Made by a program: the position numbers and the translations under genes
Notes under the pieces: generated by a model
Seen by the model: only the letters and a program-made list of their open reading frames with translations
Databases searched by the model: none
What the model was told of the DNA's origin: nothing
From: Rotaria sordida
Taxonomy: Eukaryota > Rotifera > Eurotatoria > Philodinida > Philodinidae
Assembly: GCA_905250125.1 (NCBI GenBank)
Contig: CAJNOL010000068.1
Coordinates: 62,001 to 126,000, forward strand
Reading direction: 5' to 3'
Length of the DNA stretch: 64,000 nucleotides
Shown: piece after piece, positions 1-11,762 of the stretch
Layout: every line of letters starts with the position of its first letter
How positions within the stretch are numbered: the stretch's first letter is position 1

Positions 1-733
1 TCACTCTATTGGAATACTAATTGTACATCAAGAATTCATATGCCATTTGAATATGTTGTTGTTAGTATTTAAATAATCTTTTTTGATTAAATAATATTAG
101 AAATTTTCATAAAATTATATTTGAAAATATTTCAATAATTATCTAAATTGTTATTATAGCCAGGAGGGATATTACCACAATAAAACATACTTGACAATAT
201 TAAAATAAAATAAAAATACTTTAGATTGGAAATATTGTTTAAGAATAAATTGAATAGTTATTCAATGAAAATTAATTTACTTTTCTTAAAAGAATTTATC
301 TTCAGATAAATTCAATTCTGATGTTCTCCGATAACATTTTCTTTCTAAATACTTCATCAGAAGTACAATATTTTGTAAAAAGAGTCTAACTGTTGATCAG
401 TAGATCATAGACTAGAGATGTCAAATAAACATTGCTATTAGAATAATAATAATGTTTTAGGAATTAAGATTAAAGCTAACCTTAATGGTTTGTTTTTATT
501 TCCATTATAATTAATTAATATCAAGCTTTGACCATTATTTTTAAATTTTAATACATATACTACCTGGGCCAAAATCGAATAAGATTGTTCAGATTTTGGA
601 ACTTCTGACATTCGAATGTTCGAAATCTAGTTGTCCACAATCTATGTATTTTCGGAATATTTCTTTATTAATTTAATCAATTGTATTTTTAATTTTTTAA
701 AATTTGATTGTTAATTGGTAAAATGTATTTTAG
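1..733. other. AT-rich intergenic sequence
   Basis: No exon, RNA gene or repeat could be supported here. If the VPS13-like gene starts upstream, some of this may be its intron sequence. Confidence 0.4.
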
Positions 734-3700
734 GATGATCTTAAATCAAAAATAGCGACCAATGATAAAGTGACAAAAAGCGATGAAATGAATTATAGTT
801 TGAATATTAAATTGAATATTTTTATTTTGTTAATTTAATTGTTTTAAAAATAGTTTTGCATCCAGTCAATTTGAATTTCGCATTTAAAGTTGGAATAAAA
901 TTTGCCGAACAAAATTTTCAACGACCAATATACAAAATAAAATTTCAAATAGAACAAATAAGTTTTGGAATTGATCCAAAACAATTTTCTGATTTACTTG
1001 ATTTTATTAAATTTCAAAATTATAGTGTTTTCTATGGTATTACCATTTATATTCAATCATTTTATTGATATATTTTTTTTTTCTGTCTATTTTTCTAAAA
1101 GATCGATGTCGAGAATATCGTCAATTGTGTTTAAAAGATGTAATTGGAAATAAAAAATTAACGAAAGAAGAACAAGATCGTATTCAAGTAATATCTTTTT
1201 TTTTCTATTTAACGAATATTTTATATTTGTTTAAACAAAAACAAAAGATTCTAGAATCGAAATTAGATGCTTTCACAATGGCATATATTCGACATAGTGT
1301 TGAATTAGAAGTATATTTTAATTTATTTTCATTGAAATTTTTTGTTTGAATGATAGATTCTAGACTCATTTATATTCCGATACAAGTGCTTATCATGATT
1401 ACAGTTGGTGGAGTTGGTGGTGGAATGAAAGAACAAACTTGAATCACGGTTTGAAATATTAACATATATTTCTTTATAAACTAATGAAGAAATCTATCCA
1501 ATTGATATTCTCCGTTTCAATTTATGCTTTGCTTATTCATACAATTTATCGTCTAGATTAAAATACAAAAAATCTTCGTCAAATAAGGTCTTTCTTCTAG
1601 AAAATTTTAAATCAAAATTCGTTATTATTGTTTCATTCGTAATATCGTTTTATAGATTGAGCATTCATTAAAATGAGCCTAGCTCGAGGAAGAAAGATCT
1701 CATTTCATGAACGAGAGAACGTTATAGGTCGGTTTTCTTCATCCTCTTTTGCAAAATGCGTGGCATTACCACTTAGTGGTTCTGTTTTACAGAACAACGG
1801 ACAGGCCATCAAAAAGTTCGTCCTTGCAGAGCAAGAAACTTCTCCTGTGTCTAGTCTCCAGAACGATCTTTTCGTTGCATTTTTAATAAGAAAAAAAATC
1901 CATATCTCTATATGAAGTACGATATTAAATGTCATAGACGCACTAATTACTTTATACAAAAATCATTTACAGTATAATCATCTTAATAAACCTTATTACA
2001 TGGTTTCGAGTAGAAATAAAATGAACAACAAAAAATACTATTTGACATTCCTAGGGTGAATAAAACAAGCATAAAGATGCAGAATTCAATATGTAAATAA
2101 TACAAACAGATTGATAATGAGAAGGGATAAATTTTATTTTTATTACGTTGTCTGAAATTTCTCGTATGAAAAAATAAATAATAAGTTATCAATTCAACCT
2201 GTTGATAAACATATTCGTTTTTGAGTAAATGTCAATGCAGCTGATCTAAATAATCTTTCGACCGAAGCATTAGTTGCTGATATTGCATCTACTCTGCTGA
2301 CTACTATTCATAATAATAGAAGATCACGACGAATGTCACTATTAGACTAGAACTTCATTGGATCACGATCAATTAGATGACTTGAGTGTCCTGCAGGATA
2401 CGCGTCCTTTGACGTTTTCTTTCATGAACACTTTTTGTATTTTAATCTGGACTATGATTTCTGTCTATGAGAAAAATCTGAGCTCCAACGTAGACTATCA
2501 GTCGGATGGATTTCCTCGTTAAAAATTATTGATAAAATGAACTAAAATAATCTATATGATTTATGTAAAAGTGGTTATCTAATCGAAAGAATATTATATA
2601 TATTAATTCTATTATGTTTTTAGGTCATCATCGAATAATCAAAGGAAATATGCATGATGAAGATGAATTTTTCTCCGAAGAGGTTGTTTTTATCTCTATG
2701 AAAAGATTCTATAAATGTTAATTATTGTTTCATAGTTATTAGATATTGATGCACAAATAACAATAAACGAACTCGATCTTGCTTTATTATCACCATCAAA
2801 AAGAAAAAAGTAAAACAATTCGATAATTTTTTTTTTTTTTTTTCTTAAAATATTTTCATTTATTTAGATTAAATGAAAAAAATAAAATAATTACTCATAT
2901 TATTATGGAGAATACTCGAATTGATTATAAACGACGAGCTATTTCGTCGAGTATCTTGTATAATAATAATAAAAAAAATCCTCATTTATATTTGATCTGT
3001 TTTATTCATGTTAAGAGTTGTACTTGATCTTGAATATTTTCGAATATTTGGTTTAAAATCTAATGAACAACATCAACCATTAATATTAACATCATCTTCA
3101 AAGTCATTAAATTCATTGATACATCTAGAATTTGAATTAGCTCCAATTCATAAAAAAGCAGATTTTCGATTTCTTTTAATAATTGAACCATTGTCAGTTA
3201 TTTATCATGCTGTAAGCAAACAAGATAAATGTTCTTTTTTTGTTCTCTAAAGAAATTTTAAATGAATATAAAATTTATTTTATTTAATAGGCAACAATCA
3301 ATGAAATCGTTGCACATTTTGAACCAATTGATAAAAATACTTATTCTCTATCTTCACAGTTTGTTTATCGAAAATAACTTTTTTGTTTTTTCAAAATATT
3401 AAATTTTAATATTATTTAGAATAAAACAACGAACATTTCTACAAATGGAGCATGATTTATCTAATAAGAAAATCTTTGATATGACTATGCAAATCAAAGG
3501 TTTATCACTTTTATTACCAGAATATGGATATTTTAAACAGTTTACGATTTTATTCTTCTTTTTAGTTTTTTATTTTTGGATTCTGTTTTTTTTTTCTAGC
3601 GATTGTAAGACAATGATTATTCGTTTCACTAATTTAAAACTAAGATCATGTCTCAATGATGATGATAAAGAACAAGATGATGCTTTATTTCAGGTATTTT

Positions 3701-5750
3701 TTTTATGAATATATATTTATTCGATTAATTAATTAAAATCTTTTTTTAAATGTTTTTTCATTAAAATAGCATTGGTTTATTTATAAATTGGATTTAATAT
3801 AGAATTAAACTATTTTCGATAGGAAGTTTTTTCTGACAATATAAGAACATCTAATATATTGATAATATTCATTGAATATAATAACAAAACATATTTTATG
3901 AACAAGTTTCTGTGAAACTAACAAAATTTAAAAAGGATTCGCCATGGTGATAATGATCGACTGAAATTTTCATTTCAAAGGAAAATATTTTTGAACAAAA
4001 AATGAAAACAAACTATTTAGACAGAAAATTTTCTTGATAAATAGATCGAATTGTCATTAGAAGAGCCTGAAAGTTTTCTAGAAAACTGATGTGTTGTTTT
4101 CGTAAATATAGTTTTCTCTTCAACTTCATTATTGCGTCTTTCTAACGTAAGTTGTTTTTTTTCTTTGAAACTTGTTTTCCTTCAGTTAAATATTTAGTAG
4201 AATAATCATACCTCTTGGATATTAGTCAAATGAGATCCGAACCACTCGAAGCATCACTTTACTTGAAACTTATATCAGTTAATAGAACGTGAGATTCTGA
4301 GTCTACTCAACCTTACTCTAAGCCATTCTGGAAAAAATACCAAGACGATAAAATGTAAAAACTTTTTGCGGCAGCCCACTTGGAGCGAAACGCTTAAATA
4401 AATAAATGTTCTGAAAAATGACGTTAGATAAAGTTGTGATAAATACCTGATAGCTGTAGTCAGTTAAAAATATGTAGTAGAGCTATATTTGACTTCATTA
4501 TCCAAATATTTATTTTGTTGAGCTTTTAGCTCAGATGGAGTACAGTAGAGTCAGAATTTCAAGCACTATCGACTAGTAAATGTCCCAAATAAAACAACTT
4601 TCAGTGTATTTGACCAATAGACATACCTATTTATCAGTAAGTCATAGATCTCAATCCTTTTTTAATTTATCAACAACTTTGCGAAAATAGAAACGCAACT
4701 ACTCGAACATTAATAGTCTGTTGTAATGATTGTTAGTAGATTGAAATAAAATGAAATTAAAAAAATCTGTTCTGTTTATTTTCATATTAATATTATATTG
4801 TGTGATTATTGTAGAAACAAATGAGAGAAAGACGATACTACATTAAATACAAGTTCCTATTAAATTATCTTGAAATGATTTATTCCGAATCAAGTATTTT
4901 GTTATAGGTCTAAACTAAAACTTAATGAATAAGTTTTTATGTATTTTAGGCAAAGAACAATTGCATATATTACGAGCAATTCCATTGATTGACACGAATT
5001 TTTACAAATGTATTTATTCAGATGATGCTCAATTAACAGAGTAATGAATTTTATTTTGATTAAAAAAATATTTTAAGATTCACGTTAAATTTTATGTTTT
5101 GATAAGCAAAAACAAGCTCTATAAAAATTGACTCTTCATATATAAAAACTAGATATTTTTATTGTATTTTGTTAATTAGTTGGCGTATTGCTGTTAAAAT
5201 AGTACAAATGGCTGAAATTGAATTATCAAGAATAATAATGACCAAATTGAATAAACTTCATCGATCAGTTCCATTATTTTATTCAGCAATGTCAGAAACA
5301 TTAAGTCGAATTAATCTATTTTGTAAAATACTCATTCATCCTTGTTTTATTTTATTATTTTATTATATTTAATTATATTTCAGTTAATATATTTCCTCCT
5401 CATACAAGTATTGAATGTAATATATCAATTAATAAATGTTCTTTTATTATAATGAATTCGAAAACATCGATCAAAACACGTTAGTTACTTTATCTTCCTG
5501 ATTTCTTTTATCCTTTTGTTTTTTATTAAAAAGATATTTCCTCTCAGATATTGAAGACAAGAAATAAGGATGAATATAGTAAATCAATAAGAGTTATATT
5601 AAAAAATTTATCAATGATACTTCATTCATCTTTAATATCTATCCAGTAAGATTTTGGTATTTTATTTTATTTTAATTAAATAAAAATATTATTCTAGATC
5701 ATCTTGGCCGTTTTATCAAAATAATGCTATTGAATTATTATATTCTGATA
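734..5750 (+). CDS. VPS13-like lipid-transfer protein, partial, multi-exon
   Basis: I read this as scattered exons of a VPS13/chorein-like protein, a family of long bridge-like proteins that move lipids between membranes at contact sites. Clear exons are about 854-1036 (FGIDPKQFSDLLDFI), 1102-1187 (REYRQLCLKD), 1248-1310 (ESKLDAFTMAYIRHSVELE) and a Trp-rich piece near 1376-1459 (YSWWSWWW). Further pieces are 3008-3230 (FELAPIHKKADFRFL then EPLSVIYHA), 3291-3358 (TINEIVAHFEP), 3445-3540, 3601-3692, 4950-5042 and 5180-5330. The Trp-rich loop, the 'PL.I.Y.A.TI..IV..F' block and the following 'MQIKGLSLLLPEYG' block occur in the order found in VPS13 N-terminal regions. The Trp-rich piece runs into a stop (TAA near 1459). 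A gap of more than 1 kb without recognisable exons follows, and nothing resembling the long VPS13 core or C-terminus appears. This may be a shortened paralogue, a decaying copy, or a gene interrupted by insertions. Family assignment comes from remembered motif order, not alignment. Confidence 0.45.
1460..2620. other. sequence between VPS13-like exons, no recognised gene
   Basis: This stretch holds open frames on both strands around 1673-1959 that overlap each other; neither resembles a known protein. The 1680-1880 part is GC-richer than its surroundings, which hints at a decayed insertion, but no terminal repeats or target duplication were found. Confidence 0.3.
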
Positions 5751-6407
5751 CTGACACTAAACTATGAGCAGTTTTTCAAATCTTTCTATTCATCATTAAT
5801 TTTCTATAATAAAAATAATAACAAGTGTTCATATAGAAAAAGGGCGAGGGCCGATAAGGCCATTTTTCTGCCGCCCAACAAAATTAACTTTTTTTTTATC
5901 GATTTGAAGTAAGACTTGACTCCTGATGATGTTCCATGATTTTTTTTCGGATAGCTCACCAAAACGTTTTGGAACCTGTGGTCGTCCACGGGGATCTCTG
6001 AAAAACTTTTTATCTTTGATTTCATTTAAACACATTTATTGATAGACTCAAGTGTGGTGATTACGAATATCAATATACTAAGTGCTCAAAGATTTTTAGT
6101 AAAAGAAGAAAATCAACCCTTTTGAGGTGCTCGTTTGGCTTTAAACCTAGGTTTTTGACTCTGTATCTCCTTCATTCGTTATTTTAACCTAATGAAAAAA
6201 CATTCATAATAGCTAAAACAATGTGATCTTGTCGAATATGAACTATAAAAGCTCCTTCAGTACATCATTGGCTACAAAGCCTGCTTTATCTGTAAGTCCT
6301 AGAGAGATTGGGGTTTCCAAATCTTTTGATAGCAGATTAGAACCAATGTGAAATTTGGACTGAATACCTAATTTTGGATGTTCTATCCGATGGTGAATTG
6401 AAAAAGC
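5751..6407. other. intergenic sequence up to assembly gap
   Basis: GC-richer patch at 5835-6005 with overlapping open frames on the minus strand and no recognisable domain. Nothing else could be supported. Confidence 0.3.
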
Positions 6408-6507
6408 NNNNNNNNNNNNNNNNNNNNNNNNNNNNNNNNNNNNNNNNNNNNNNNNNNNNNNNNNNNNNNNNNNNNNNNNNNNNNNNNNNNNNNNNNNNNN
6501 NNNNNNN
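6408..6507. other. assembly gap (100 N)
   Basis: Exactly 100 undetermined bases, the usual placeholder for a scaffold gap of unknown size, so distances across it should not be trusted. Confidence 0.98.
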
Positions 6508-7384
6508 ATAATATCTTTTTGACATATATTCAGAATCTAATATAAATATTTCCTTAGAAATTGCTAATTTAGATAGGTTTTAGCATGGAGCTAGGTAGTT
6601 TAGGCTCTTTAATGGATTGATTATAAATAATTTAAATTCATTACATGAACTTATGATTTTTATGTTTATATATCTATTGAATAAGAAGCGTATCAGCCAG
6701 TAGATATTGTTTATTTCGAAAATCTTGTTCTTATTGATATAACTATATAGTTGAAAAGATTACTTCTTCGACACATGTAAATTTTTTATTTTGACCTCTG
6801 CTGAGAACTGTATGCGGTTGAAAGTTTATATAACTTTCTTGTTTCGTAAAATTTAGATACTTTGATGTGTCTCAAATACCGAAAATTCTTTTCCTATAGC
6901 AATAAGTAATAACCTCCCTTTTCCTTCTTTTTCAAAAGCTATCCTCCAAAACAATTTTTCAAAATGACTATTTACAAGCCAGCTGTATCTTCATATGTAC
7001 AACTGAACGCTCCAATGACTTGACTCTGATTGGAAACATATCCTTGTATTTCTGCATTTGTTCTTGTACTTATTCTTTTCTAAAACAAATTTGAATGAGA
7101 AATGTTATCGACAAGATATATCGATCAAATCTAAACCAATTCCTTCAAAGTTCTTGTTCCTAATTTGTGGGTAACAAGAAATAAGGTATGAGGTGTATTT
7201 TGAACGTGATCCGAATCTTTTGCTTGTTTAAATATTGATCGATCAAACCTGTTTCCAACAAAGATTTCATTAAAAATGTGATAAAAATTGCATGATGAGT
7301 GCTTGATAATTCATTTAAAACTAGAGCAATTTTGTAGATTATTCGGAAGCAAAATTCAAGACAAAAATGGTCATGCGTTTTATA
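6508..7384. other. AT-rich intergenic sequence
   Basis: No gene, RNA or convincing repeat seen between the assembly gap and the inverted-repeat element that follows. Confidence 0.4.
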
Positions 7385-7935
7385 GATTGCAGTTGTTTAA
7401 TAGACGTTTCTGTCGACATTACTTTTTTTCCACTTGATAGAATGCACAAGTTCACCCTATTTTGAATAGATCATTATGTTTAAAATCTAACTGTGTGACG
7501 GTCAAAGTTCTTCAGCTAATATAGATAAAATATTGTTTATTCATAGAAATAAAAATTTCGGAAAAGATTGAGTTGATGCAAAACCTGCTATCCATTACTA
7601 ACTCAGATAATGATGCAAAAACAATATTTTCTCTAGATTATATGACGAATTTTGACCGTCACATACTCTAGATTTAAACGCAATGATCTATTCACGTTGA
7701 GATAAATTTGTGCATTCTAAAAAGTGGAAAAAAAGTAATATCGAAAGAAATATCTATTAACCCTTTGGCTATCGCCGTCGTATACATACGTCAGGAGTCT
7801 CATCTTCGCGTGAACTAAATTATCATTCATAATGTATCTTTTTCACATGCATTTGCATAAAAACACACGTTACGCACCGTGCGCATCCAAGAATCTCTTA
7901 TGTCGACAGTCAAAGGGTTAAACAATTACAATATA
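7385..7935. mobile_element. Inverted-repeat (foldback) MITE, interrupted by a TTAA-flanked element
   Basis: Two imperfect inverted arms are visible. The left arm is about 7385-7546. The right arm is about 7609-7756, continuing after an insertion at 7918-7935. Matching landmarks include TGTGACGGTCAAAG on the left against TTTGACCGTCACA on the right, TGAATAGATCATTATG against CAATGATCTATTCA, and a CCACTT/AAGTGG block beside an A/T run. No coding capacity lies between the arms, so this is a non-autonomous foldback element. The right arm is split at a TTAA site by the small element described next, which dates the host element as older. Confidence 0.65.
7757..7921. mobile_element. piggyBac-like MITE nested in the foldback element
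   Basis: A 157-bp sequence (7761-7917) is flanked by TTAA at 7757-7760 and 7918-7921. It begins CCCTTTGGCTATCG and ends with the near-complement, which reads CCCTTTGACTGTCG on the other strand. A TTAA duplication and termini starting CCC are hallmarks of the piggyBac superfamily. Removing the insert and one TTAA restores the right arm of the surrounding inverted repeat: TCTATTAA joined to ACAATTAC mirrors the left-arm sequence near 7386-7407. There is no coding capacity, so mobilisation would need a transposase from elsewhere. Confidence 0.7.
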
Positions 7936-8893
7936 TGATGTGAAAAACTTGCTTTACAAAAAATACTGTTTCTCCGACTACTTTTTGAACTAAACTCTTG
8001 CAAATGATGAACAACAATTATGATAAGAAAAAAGATACCATTTGTGTAGAGAATTAAAAGATGGATCTTTTCATTAAAAAATTATGTCAAAACCGACGTA
8101 TATCGAAAGAGATATCCTCAAAATACCGAGAGGCTCATTTTTCCTGGCACACCCGATATTTTGCTCAAATTCATCTTCTGGTTACCGTGTTTCAGTCATT
8201 CACTCTATCGAATTCGTCGTGGACAAGTACCAAGGAACCTTATTCGACCAAATCAAAATGCATAACTATAGATTAGATATCCGCAAGTGTCAAGTTGCTT
8301 CTAGTAGTTTATTCGTTACCATTACTAGACTCCCAGGGGATTCAAAGACTTTAGCTAGATTTTGGCTCATGTCGATTGATTCTCGTGATTCTCAAAGATT
8401 GTCATTAACATTAGAAAACGATCATAGTGCAAGAACAAACATGTATCTTTTTTCGGGATAAAAACTTTCGATCATATAATGTCAAATTTTTGTTTTTTGA
8501 TAAAGTATTAGACGATGGAAAAATAAGATATAAAACACTGCTATCCAACCTACCTCACCTGTTGTTTTATCAAAAATGTGCTAAATAAAACTGTAAAGAG
8601 CAGATTATCAAAGCATTAAAGAAAATATGTAAATCGTTTGAACGCCTCAAACATTATTCACATTCGCTTTTTGATTAAACTTTTGAAATACCCTGTAAAA
8701 TCATTGGGATCGAAACCGAAAAAGCTTTGTCGCGTACGTCTCCACTCGAGTCGCTGTGAGAATATCAAATAACTACAGAAGAACTGTGACATGTGCTTAT
8801 TTACTCAAAAAGCTCTACGAAAAACATCTATGTTCAATCTATCTTATTGTATACAATGTGACTAATTTTCTCTATGTTTACTCTCCATCATAG
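7936..8893. other. No recognised gene; one unassigned open frame
   Basis: A 125-codon open frame at 8084-8461 (+) overlaps another frame at 8061-8276. It shows no domain, signal peptide or membrane segment that I recognise. It may be chance or part of a decayed insertion. The rest is AT-rich and featureless. Confidence 0.3.
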
Positions 8894-9232
8894 GTTTTGA
8901 CCCTTAGTGGCGGGTATAACATAGATGCTAGTATATACAATTTGATTATCTGTCGTGTTCATCTGCAGATAGTCAATTTATTCGATGTTTTGAGTATGTT
9001 TTATCTGATTTTGACTTCCGTTGGTCAAATTATTGTTATTCTATCAAAGACTCTTCTACAACAACGAAGCACTTGCTATTTAGCCTATTTTTGTACTATT
9101 ATTGGAATATTGTTTCATATTCATGCTTTGATCGCCTCCCATATTCGACAACTTGCTCCTAAAGCTTTTCTTCGTTATTGTCAGTTATTATTTGATGACG
9201 AAAAAGAGACTTGGGCACTTTTGAGGGTGTAA
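8894..9232 (+). pseudogene. 7TM receptor (FMRFamide-receptor-like GPCR) fragment
   Basis: A single open stretch follows a plausible splice acceptor (CATCATAG) just before 8894. It contains GGYNIDASIYNLIICRV, a membrane-spanning stretch, the position where a DRY-like motif would sit, and another hydrophobic stretch ending FHIHALI. This layout resembles transmembrane helices 3-4 of the large bdelloid family of rhodopsin-type receptors, which typically read 'YNID...YSLIVCKLRYYL' before a 'SLDRF' segment. Here the Asp-Arg pair is not recognisable (TSVGQIIVI), the first two helices are not found upstream, and the frame stops after the second extracellular loop, so helices 5-7 are missing. I therefore treat it as a remnant. 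Assignment rests on motif resemblance only. Confidence 0.4.
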
Positions 9233-9752
9233 ATGAGAGCGAGTGGCTAGCTCCATCCCCATTCAGTCACTTTCAAATTAACAGTGAGAAAGAATGATTG
9301 GATATAAATTTTTTAGATCAGAACCCGAAACAGATCTGAGACCAAATATGAGGCTAACAACTTAAATTGTTCAATATAAGATCACTGCTGATTACACATT
9401 ACTTGAACATAGAAACGGGCTTCCCGATTATGGAGGAGATTTTCCACACCAAACATCGGCAATATCGTCAACTTTCTGCGCAAATTTCTAATACTTTCTG
9501 TCAAATTTTTTGAAGCTTCATGGTAAATTCAGGAAGAGATTTGACTAGTTCACGCTCTTCATGTCGTTTTTCCGATAGAAAATTGATTGAAAGCGCTTTC
9601 TGTCGACAAAATCTTCCAGAAATTCCATGAATTCATCATTTTCTGGATAAGTTCTATCGGAAACTCATATGTCGTACTTTCTCTCAAACCTTTATCTCCT
9701 CTCACTTTTCAAAACAATCGGAAACCCCGAGGATACTAATTGTTTTTTCTTC
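9233..9752. other. Intergenic sequence
   Basis: No gene or repeat could be supported between the receptor fragment and the Tc1-like element. Confidence 0.4.
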
Positions 9753-9754
9753 TA

Positions 9755-11760
9755 CAGGGTGTTAAAAAACCATTACACCCCTCCCCTCCCCAACTGTTTT
9801 ATACCAAATTAAAGCCCGTAAAAAACTGCATCTGTGAGTGTGATTAGAGCAAATATTGTCTATGACATTATTAAGATATCCGGTACTATATATTAAAATG
9901 TCATGGATAGTATAATCCTGAATCTATGAAAAAGCTATTATGCCACACACTCACTTAAATCGTGGATCATAGAGTCTTCAATTTATTGGTAATATAAAAT
10001 GCTCACAAACACGTTTTTTTGACAAAGTTTCAAAAATTTGTATGACTTCCTTCAACAGCTTTGAGAGCATCAAATCTTTTCTTCATTGAGCACAATAAAT
10101 CAACGAAAAGATCTGTGTCATCTTCGAAATCTTCGAGCGTACTCTCAAGATTAATTTTGAGAACATCATAATTATATCTGTTTCGACGGTCTTCGTTTGT
10201 CATCAATTCTTCAATTTTATCTTTAATAATTGCACCAATGTTTTCTGTAGGATTCGTGTTAGGACTGTTGTCAGGCCAAATTGAATTCCCCCAGAACTTC
10301 GCATTTTCATCTTCTAGAAGATGCAGTGTTGCATTGGCTTTCATGCAAGGTGCCTTACCGTGAAGAAATATCACTTCATTCGTATCAAGAACATTCGATG
10401 GATCGCGAAGAAATGAAATCACATGTTGTTGAAGAATAATTTCGCGAAAATAGGCATCATCCCAAGATTGTCCAAGTTCTTTTAGCATCCAAAGAATTTT
10501 TTTGCAGTAAACATGACGAAAACTCCGATACATCTTGCGTCATGAATTATTTCATGAAATCTTTCATCGATGCTGATGTCTTCGATATTTTTTGCTCATA
10601 TTCGATTATTTTGGTGGTTTGGTTTTCGTATCACATAAATATAAAATTCATCCAAAGGTGCAACATGTAAGAAATCTTCTTCGGTTCAATCGGCAACAAA
10701 ATTTACGAGCCATTTCCGATCTTCAATATGCGTATTTGTCTTTAATGGCTTGGCAATCACATGGAAAGGTGTTAATCCTTGTCAATAGCGTTCATGGTAA
10801 ATAGTCACGTGACTCACTCGCTGTTTTGTTTTCTCCAAAATCTCTCTTGCAACTTTTCGACAGCTACTGCCTCTAATACCACTTGCAGAAGCGATAATGT
10901 TTTTGCTCTCCTGAGTGAGCACCTGAGGTCGACTACTTCTAAATTGTGTATAACATTCTTCGGTTGTTTTATTCCAATTTCGTCATATCCAATCTTCACT
11001 ACGGCGTAGCTTTTTGGAAATCCATTGGCGCGTGATAAAGGAATCTCCTGTTCTTGCAATCATTTCATCACGTATCTCACGATATGTGATACAGCTATAT
11101 CGATTTGCTAAATTGATGTACCATAGGCTTTTCTTAATCTGATTAACAACTAATTCAACTTCTAATACAATCAAAAAAGTTAGTTGCACGGACAACAGAC
11201 AATCAGAAAGAGAACTAGTGATAAAGTTTCGAACAATGTCGGCAATCAATCATCTTCTTTTCTCTGTATTCTCTTCTTTTCTGTCCGTGCATAAATGTAC
11301 GCATAGCCTTCTTTTTTTCTTTGTTTCTTTTTTTCATTATCAGGCATGAATAGTGAATTCTTCTCGATTCCAGTAAACATGTTATTCATTTCGCGTACGT
11401 ACATTATGATAACTGAACATAACATTAACAAACGAGAACTGCGTAAAATAGGTAACACTCTGCTCTAACAGAATATACATTTAATAAGAACTTAAAGCAA
11501 TGAAAACTACAATCCATCAACAAGTAATTCATACATGAAGAAAGAAACATTATGCTCTTTTCATAGACTCAAGATTGTACCATCCGTGACATTTTAATAT
11601 GTAGTACTGGATATCTTAATAATGTCACAAACAATATTTTCTCTAATCACACTCACAGATGCAGCTTTTCACGGGCTTTAATTTGGTATAAAATAGTTGG
11701 GGATATCATTTGCTCTTCAGGTTTTGAAGGGAGGGAACATAATGGTTTTTTAACACTCTG
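9755..11760 (-). mobile_element. Tc1/mariner-like DNA transposon with long terminal inverted repeats
   Basis: The element spans about 2006 bp and is flanked by TA on both sides (9753-9754 and 11761-11762), the target duplication of the Tc1/mariner superfamily. Its ends are inverted: it starts CAGGGTGTTAAAAAACCAT and ends ATGGTTTTTTAACACTCTG. The inverted repeats extend roughly 190-210 bp inward. Shared internal blocks include AAATTAAAGCCCGT, GCAGCTTTT against AAACTGCATC, and TGTGAGTGTGATTAGAG. It contains one broken transposase gene on the minus strand. Both ends are intact, so non-autonomous movement is conceivable, but the encoded protein cannot work. Confidence 0.85.
10030..11250 (-). pseudogene. 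Tc1-like transposase, degraded
   Basis: Reading the minus strand, an N-terminal helix-turn-helix region is recognisable in pieces (ITYREIRDEMIARTGDSFI at 10983-11249). It is followed by a DDE integrase-like region. The stretch near 10540-10790 reads KPLKTNTHIEDRKW and later DEFYIYVIRKPNHQNN. The C-terminal part is an open frame at 10030-10533 with LGQSWDDAYFREI, HGKAPCMKANAT and a late SPNTNPTENIGAIIKDK block. Two in-frame TGA codons (10686-10688 and 10596-10598) sit where the frame suggests Trp. A frameshift is likely at the A/T run near 10497-10506. The second catalytic Asp appears replaced by Gly (expected H-D-K-A-P, seen H-G-K-A-P). Frames also change near 10810 and 10990, so the gene is dead by several independent changes. 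Confidence 0.8.
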
Positions 11761-11762
11761 TA

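Noticed and set aside
1673..1959. Open frames on both strands
   Set aside because: They overlap on opposite strands, match nothing recognisable and lack splice or start support.
5804..6035. Minus-strand frames containing PRGRPQVPKRFG, resembling an AT-hook
   Set aside because: Two competing frames, no repeat of the motif and no supporting exon structure.
8061..8461. Two overlapping plus-strand open frames upstream of the receptor fragment
   Set aside because: No domain, and the two frames compete; not convincing as an upstream exon of the 7TM fragment.
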